Assembly (NCBI GenBank): GCA_025936205.1
Contig: JAICTU010000125.1
Location: forward strand, 1-19,298
Length of the DNA: 19,298 nt
From: Polyangiaceae bacterium
Lineage (GTDB): Bacteria; Myxococcota; Polyangia; Polyangiales; Polyangiaceae
Direction of reading: 5' to 3'
Shown here: piece after piece, positions 15,039 through 19,298 of the stretch
How the letters are laid out: each line of letters starts with the position of its first letter
Position numbering within the stretch: the stretch's first letter is position 1
The notes under the pieces: model-generated
What the model saw: only the letters and a program-made list of their open reading frames with translations
What the model was told of the DNA's origin: nothing
The model's database searches: none
Translations under genes and position numbers: made by a program

Positions 15039-15359
15039 AGGGGCGCGGCTGGCGCGAGGATCCGCGCTGCGCGGATACGGGTTCGACGAACAGCCCTACG
15101 CGAGGTGCCCCTCATTTTTGTGCGAAGTGAGGTTCCACATGGAACATGAGACCTTCACAAAAAAACGGGCTGCCGCGCGTGGTGAGAATCAGACAGGGCT
15201 CGGCCCCACAGCTCCCCGCGCGTCGCCAGGATATGCCCGCTGCCGCTCTCACTTCAGCATCGGGGAGGCCACGAGTGAGTGGCTGGCTCCTCTCAGCGAA
15301 TTTTTGGGCTCATCCTGGCGCCGGGGGGTGCCGTGCAGGCCGAGCCGCGATCCCTATTC
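15039..15359. other. Convergent 321-bp intergenic region
   Basis: No gene is supported in this gap between convergent stop codons. It holds a compact GC hairpin, ATCCGCG-CTG-CGCGGAT (15060-15076), 22 bases after the plus-strand stop, which may help end that transcript although no T run follows. It also holds the AT-rich inverted repeat at 15115-15163. Short open frames from ATGs at 15139 and 15146 read antisense into the kinase gene and show no protein-like features. Confidence 0.55.
15115..15163. repeat. AT-rich imperfect inverted repeat between convergent genes
   Basis: Outer arms TTTTTGTG (15115-15122) and CACAAAAA (15156-15163) match perfectly. AAG (15125-15127) pairs with CTT (15153-15155). 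Inner arms GTTCC (15132-15136) and GGAAC (15141-15145) flank a four-base loop. On both strands the T run is at the 5' side and the A run at the 3' side, the reverse of an intrinsic terminator. It stands out from the GC-rich surroundings. Confidence 0.65.
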
Positions 15360-17141
15360 TCAGGGGTTGGGTGCGCTCAGGCGCTTCGGGACGTGCGCCG
15401 GTTTCCAGCCGGGGTCCGCGGGCTCGGTGGGATTCGGGGCAGGGGATTCGCTGCTCGGGCCTTCGCTCGCGGACGGCGGGCGAGGTGAGGTCTCCGATCG
15501 GGGCGCAACGCTGGCTCGAGCCCGGGAGTGCGCTGGTTTGCTCGGTGCTGGCCTGGGTTTGCTCGCAGCCGCTGGAGCCGCCGGAGGTTGCGGCGGAGCG
15601 CCGGCTGTAGCGGGCGTTGGACTTGTTGGCGCCGCCGGGGCGGGCGGCGTGGGGGGCTCGGGCTGTACGGGAGCGATGGGAGTTGCGGGCGTGAGCGCGC
15701 CGCTGACTGTGGTGGTGTGCCGGGTGCTGCGCTGGACGAGCACGGTGAGCAGGCCGCCGAGGGCGATGGGCAGGGCGATTTTCCAGGCGCGCGCGAGGCC
15801 GTGGGGCCGCGACCACGAGTCCACCGCTTTGAGGGCGGCGAGGGCCTGGCTCGCGTCGGCGTAGCGCTGGAGGGGATCGCTGTTCAGGCACTTGAGCACG
15901 AAGCGGTCGAGCGCCGCTGCCAGGCCGGGGCGGGCGTGACTCGGAGGGCGGGGCCGCTCGCGCAGCTGTTTGAGCAGGGCAGCGCCGAGGGTGTCGCCGG
16001 CGAACGGCAGCTCGCCGGTGAGCATTTCGTACAGCACGACGCCGAAGGCATAGATGTCGGTGGCGGGGCCCACGTCGCCGCGGCACTCGAGTTGCTCGAC
16101 GGACATGTACGAGAGCGTGCCCGCGAACTGGCGGCGCTCGCTGGTGCGCACGCGCGATTCGCTGCCGAGCACGCGCGAGAGGCCGAAATCCATGATCACG
16201 GCGTCCGGCGCGCCGTTGCCCTCTCGCAGCATGACGTTGTCGCTCTTGAAGTCGAGGTGGAGCACGCCGCGTTCGTGCGCCGCCTCGAGCCCGGACAGCA
16301 GTTGCAGCGCGATGGTCCGCACGTCTTCGAGCGGCAGGCGGCCCGCGGACAGCCGGCGGCCGAGGCGCTCGCCTTCGATGAACTCCATGGTGAAGAAGGG
16401 CAGGGCCGGAGCGAGGCTGCCGTCTCGGTGCTCCTGCAGCTCGTTGATGCGGCACACGTGCGCGTGGGCCACGCGCTGGGCATTGCGCACCTCTTCCTTG
16501 AAGCGCCGCGAGGCGCGGGGCCGATCCGGCACGGTGGACAAGACCGTCTTGAGCGCCACGCGGCGATCCATCAGCTGATCGAAGGCTTCATAGACTTCGC
16601 CCATGCCGCCGCGGCCTACGAAGCGCTGGATGCGGTAGCGCGAGTTGACCACACTGCCCAGGGCGAAGGTGGTGCCGGAGCTCACGTCGTCCCGAGCTTC
16701 GCCATCCCAGGACTTGGCCATGCCTTGCACCACGTGGTGCATCAACCCACGGCAGGTGACGCACACGTCGAGGTGCGCGTCCATGCGTGCGAGCTCCGCC
16801 TCCGGGCGCTGCCCGCCCATGTACTCGAGGAGCTGGTCATCCAGGTGACAAACCCATTGCTTGCATGAAACACAGCCCGCAATGTGGCTGCTCACTCGCT
16901 CGAGGATGGCCGGCGGACAGCTCCGGTCCAGGTAAGATCGAACCTCGTTCCGGCTCAGACATTCAGCGAGGCTCGCCGCCTGATCCAAGCTCCTGAGCTC
17001 GGAGGAACGGACCAGCTCGTCGGAGATCGGCCGAGCACCTTCCGCGGGGGACGAGGACTGCGGCCGGTACTCCGGCGGTGAGGGGCTCAGGAGCGTGTTC
17101 GCCGCCGGATCGGCCTTGGAGGGAGGAGGCTGGGCGGACAC
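15360..17141 (-). CDS. Ser/Thr protein kinase with N-terminal zinc-finger-like modules, non-RD
   Basis: This 593-residue protein has two N-terminal modules resembling anti-sigma zinc fingers (zf-HC2): HIAGCVSC (His86, Cys90, Cys93) and HLDVCVTC (His123, Cys127, Cys130). A kinase domain follows (about 168-435) with GRGGMGEVY (177-184 loop), VALK (Lys198), HLDFKSDN (295-302), MDFG (Asp318) and TDIYAFGVVLYEML (Asp362). Then come a membrane segment (about 454-470) and a Pro/Ala/Ser-rich tail of about 120 residues. The catalytic loop has Leu where most bacterial kinases have Arg (HLD, not HRD), and SVE (347-349) replaces APE. The active-site Asp, Lys and Asn are kept, so activity is still plausible. 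The zinc-finger half and kinase should be cytoplasmic and the tail periplasmic. The start is a GTG without clear Shine-Dalgarno. Confidence 0.9.
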   Translation of the reverse strand: MSAQPPPSKADPAANTLLSPSPPEYRPQSSSPAEGARPISDELVRSSELRSLDQAASLAECLSRNEVRSYLDRSCPPAILERVSSHIAGCVSCKQWVCHLDDQLLEYMGGQRPEAELARMDAHLDVCVTCRGLMHHVVQGMAKSWDGEARDDVSSGTTFALGSVVNSRYRIQRFVGRGGMGEVYEAFDQLMDRRVALKTVLSTVPDRPRASRRFKEEVRNAQRVAHAHVCRINELQEHRDGSLAPALPFFTMEFIEGERLGRRLSAGRLPLEDVRTIALQLLSGLEAAHERGVLHLDFKSDNVMLREGNGAPDAVIMDFGLSRVLGSESRVRTSERRQFAGTLSYMSVEQLECRGDVGPATDIYAFGVVLYEMLTGELPFAGDTLGAALLKQLRERPRPPSHARPGLAAALDRFVLKCLNSDPLQRYADASQALAALKAVDSWSRPHGLARAWKIALPIALGGLLTVLVQRSTRHTTTVSGALTPATPIAPVQPEPPTPPAPAAPTSPTPATAGAPPQPPAAPAAASKPRPAPSKPAHSRARASVAPRSETSPRPPSASEGPSSESPAPNPTEPADPGWKPAHVPKRLSAPNP

Positions 17142-17404
17142 GCGCGTGCTCGATGAGAAGCGCGCAGCCTACGCCCCTTTCGTGGGGCCGCAACCCGTCT
17201 GTTCTGGTCGAAAGTTCTCGTGCTGCGTTCGAAGCGCCGCTGCCACGATGGAAATCGTGGCGCGATGTTCAGGCAGGGTGGAAACGGCCTCGAAGGACAC
17301 CCCGAGCCCGCTCGGAACGGCCTCGCCAGGGGCTTGCCGAGCCGCCATACTCCGCGCGCCTGCAGGGCCGCCCGCTCAGGTTGCGGCCCGCCTGCATCGT
17401 GAAG
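17142..17404. promoter_or_regulatory. Divergent promoter region between kinase and lipoprotein genes
   Basis: This 263-base gap holds the promoters of two divergent genes. A perfect 8-base inverted repeat, GCCACGAT-GGAA-ATCGTGGC, sits at 17242-17261, 100 bases upstream of the kinase start and 143 bases upstream of the lipoprotein start. It could be an operator shared by both genes. No good -35/-10 or ribosome-binding site was identified on either side. Confidence 0.45.
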
Positions 17405-19298
17405 ATGGAATCGAAGTCGAGAGCTCGCGCCACGAGCCCCGCGCTCTGGTTGGCGCCGCTCGTGCTGGCCCTGCAAGCCTGCGGGTTTCCAGCGCCGGAG
17501 GCGTGCGCCCTCGCCTGTGGTGAGCAGGGCGCCTGCCCGGGGGGCTTCGAGTGCCAGGCCTCCAGCCAGCTGTGCGTGCCGGTTGGCACGCGGGAAGCGT
17601 GTTTGAGCGAGGTTGCGCAGCCCAACCAGCCGGATCAGGCCACGGATGGAGCGCTCTCCGGAGCGTCCAGCGGCGGAACGGACGCCATCGACGCCGGCCC
17701 CGCAACGATGGGCGCGGGCGGAGCTCCCGATCTGCCGGAGTCGGGCGTCGATGCCGGCGCCAAGGTGCCCGTGCGCGAGCTGGGCATTGCGGTGGACTCC
17801 ATGCCCCCCGGCCTGTGCAGCGGCTCCGAGCTGCACCCGGCGCTGCGCGCCAGCGGCGGCGTGAGCCCGTACGCGTGGCAGCTCGTGACGGCGCCGGAGG
17901 GGGTCGCGCTCTCGTCGGAGAGCGGCAGCGAGGTCCAGCTGGCAGGCGTACCGCAGGAGTCGGGCAGCATCGTGGTCGCGCTCGAAGACGGCGCCGGGGA
18001 CGTGAGCTCGCTCGTGCTCGAGGTGTTCGAGAGCCCAAGGCTGATCGGCTCCCTGCCGGCCCTGTGCGCGGGCCAGGCGTATGCGGCGCCATTGCTGGCG
18101 AGCGGCGGCAACTCCGACGACTACGTCTGGTCGGCGCAGCTCGTGCCCGCTGCGGGCTCGCCTGGCAGCTTGGCGGAGCTCGGCCTGTCGCTGCAGGGCG
18201 CGACGCTGTCGGCAGAGGCGAGCGCGCCGATCGCCGAGCAGAGCGCTGCGCGCGTCGCGCTCGCGGTGCGCGATGCACACTGCAGCTCCGCGCCGCTCGA
18301 GGTCGAGCTCGAGGTGCTGCCGGCAGACAGCGCCGAGTGCCCCAGTGTGCAGCTGAGCACGCCCCCCGACGCGCTGCCGGACGCCTGTCTCGGCAACTTC
18401 TACGCGGAGCCACTGACGGCAGCCGGCGGCGAGCCGCCGTATCTCTGGAGCGCGCTCTCGGTGCCTCCGGGGCTGCACTTCGACGCCGAGTCGGCGCTGC
18501 TCTCGGGTGTGCCCGAGGGCGACGGCGTGCTCGAGCTGCAGCTGAGCGACCAGCGCGGGCGCACGTTGCAGCGCCGCTATGAGCTGCATGCACGCGAGCG
18601 CTGCTGGCTCGCGTATCTCGCCTCGGAGCCCGTGCCGCGCCTCGAGCTGGTCGACCCCGTGTTGTTCGAGCGGCAGCCCGAGAGCGCGCGGCGCGAGCTG
18701 CCGGAGCAGGGCGCGGACCCGGTGCTCGATTTTCAATTTTCGCCTGACGGGCGTTTCATCGCCTACCGGATCGCCAGCGCGGCGGGATCGGCACGGCTCG
18801 AGCTGGCGAGCGTGGCCGGCGCCGAGGCGCAGGCGCTCGAGCTGGGCGGAGCGGTCGGAGCGTATGCCTGGTCTCCCGACTCCGCGACGCTGGCGGTGGC
18901 CTATACCCGCGCTCAGCAGCCGCGTCTGGGCGGCGTGGACGTGGCCGGGGGCGGCCGCTTGCTGGAGAGCCGCGCCGTGGCCGGCGTGCCGAGCCGCCTG
19001 TCCTGGTACGACGCCACGCACGTCGCGCTGCTCACGCCGGATCCAGAGGTATCTTCGCTCTACTGGCTCTCGACGGCAGAGCGCTCCGCGGACGGCTATT
19101 CCGCGCCGGTGGCGCACGCAGATGTGGGGTTCTCACCCGCGGCGCAGCCGATCGCCGGAGCGGGCGGCGTGTTCGTGAGCGATCCGGGGAGCAATTCGCT
19201 CGAGTTCTTCCCGAGCACGGGTGAGGCGCCGAGCGCGCAGGCGAGCGCTGCCGTGGTGGCTCCGTCCGGAGCTTTCGTGGGGCTCGCGCGCGACGGAG
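17405..19298 (+). CDS. Lipoprotein with Ig-like repeats and beta-propeller-like region, right end missing
   Basis: The frame is open for 631 codons to the right edge. A signal peptide ends in the lipobox LQAC (Cys26). A small Cys-rich segment (34-66) is followed by a Gly/Ala/Asp-rich linker (about 70-125). Three Ig-like repeats follow (about 130-210, 214-310, 318-400). The third has the clearest He_PIG-like signature: GGEPPYLWSALSVPPGLHFD, then LLSGVPEG and LELQLSDQRG. Each begins with a Cys followed by Gly or Ser-Gly. From about 440 the protein resembles TolB/WD40-like propeller blades, with FSPDGRFIAYR (445-455) and WSPDSATLAVAY (489-500). This suggests an outer-surface binding protein. It is divergent from the kinase. 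The start is the ATG at 17405; an in-frame GTG two codons earlier is possible. Confidence 0.8.
   Translation, partial: MESKSRARATSPALWLAPLVLALQACGFPAPEACALACGEQGACPGGFECQASSQLCVPVGTREACLSEVAQPNQPDQATDGALSGASSGGTDAIDAGPATMGAGGAPDLPESGVDAGAKVPVRELGIAVDSMPPGLCSGSELHPALRASGGVSPYAWQLVTAPEGVALSSESGSEVQLAGVPQESGSIVVALEDGAGDVSSLVLEVFESPRLIGSLPALCAGQAYAAPLLASGGNSDDYVWSAQLVPAAGSPGSLAELGLSLQGATLSAEASAPIAEQSAARVALAVRDAHCSSAPLEVELEVLPADSAECPSVQLSTPPDALPDACLGNFYAEPLTAAGGEPPYLWSALSVPPGLHFDAESALLSGVPEGDGVLELQLSDQRGRTLQRRYELHARERCWLAYLASEPVPRLELVDPVLFERQPESARRELPEQGADPVLDFQFSPDGRFIAYRIASAAGSARLELASVAGAEAQALELGGAVGAYAWSPDSATLAVAYTRAQQPRLGGVDVAGGGRLLESRAVAGVPSRLSWYDATHVALLTPDPEVSSLYWLSTAERSADGYSAPVAHADVGFSPAAQPIAGAGGVFVSDPGSNSLEFFPSTGEAPSAQASAAVVAPSGAFVGLARDG

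Noticed and set aside
15115..15163. Bidirectional intrinsic terminator
   Set aside because: The A and T runs are on the wrong sides of the hairpin for both strands.
15139..15359. Small genes from ATGs at 15139 or 15146
   Set aside because: Both continue antisense into the kinase gene, have no ribosome-binding site and no recognisable protein features.
15528..16868. 446-residue plus-strand open frame
   Set aside because: It is antisense to the Ser/Thr kinase and shows no domain.
17087..19117. 676-residue open frame on the minus strand
   Set aside because: It is antisense to the Ig/propeller lipoprotein, Arg/Ala-rich without domains, and is a by-product of GC-rich codon use.

Overview
The window is very GC-rich and carries a gene repertoire typical of a large-genome myxobacterium (Polyangia/Sorangium-like). 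Signs are many lipoproteins with Cys-rich or Ser/Pro/Asp low-complexity stretches, a bacterial Ser/Thr kinase with a Pro-rich tail, GAF-containing histidine kinases, and short intergenic gaps with weak Shine-Dalgarno sequences. The taxonomic call is inferred from style, not from a marker gene. No rRNA, tRNA, CRISPR array, transposase or phage gene was seen, so this reads as ordinary chromosome.

Left part (1-7849). The 5' part of a cbb3 oxidase catalytic subunit (ccoN) runs off the left edge on the minus strand. Divergent from it is a plus-strand run: a secreted endonuclease/exonuclease/phosphatase-fold hydrolase; a Tat-type hemerythrin lipoprotein whose stop codon overlaps the start of a ChrA chromate-transporter homologue; a rhomboid protease; a DUF5947-like Cys/His protein; and a soluble GAF-GAF histidine kinase with a 4-bp overlap into a single-domain response regulator. 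Oxygen or redox handling (cbb3 oxidase, hemerythrin, oxyanion transporter) is a plausible common theme, but this is inference.

Middle part (7854-12076, minus strand). A large lipoprotein of a glycoside-hydrolase-like family converges on the response regulator. Upstream of it lie a Cys-rich lipoprotein with an internal duplication, a short-chain dehydrogenase/reductase (SDR) 16 bp before that lipoprotein, and a lipoprotein with one haem-c motif and a 32-residue Asp-rich tail encoded by a GAC/GAT microsatellite.

Right part (12400-19298). A secreted Fes-like esterase (plus) converges on a small outer-membrane-type protein (minus). Divergent from that is a TPR-like envelope protein with two C-terminal membrane segments. 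It converges, across an unusual AT-rich inverted repeat, on a Ser/Thr kinase that has two N-terminal zinc-finger-like modules, a non-RD catalytic loop (HLD) and an altered APE motif. Divergent from the kinase is a lipoprotein with three Ig-like repeats followed by a beta-propeller-like region, open at the right edge.

Several intergenic regions contain perfect inverted repeats (5342-5357, 5398-5416, 9656-9674, 11228-11246, 12118-12145, 17242-17261) that may be operators or RNA hairpins. The strongest candidates for something not well described are the zinc-finger non-RD kinase with its divergent lipoprotein, the coupled hemerythrin-lipoprotein/ChrA pair, the haem-c lipoprotein with the polyaspartate tail, and the stand-alone DUF5947-like gene beside a two-component system.
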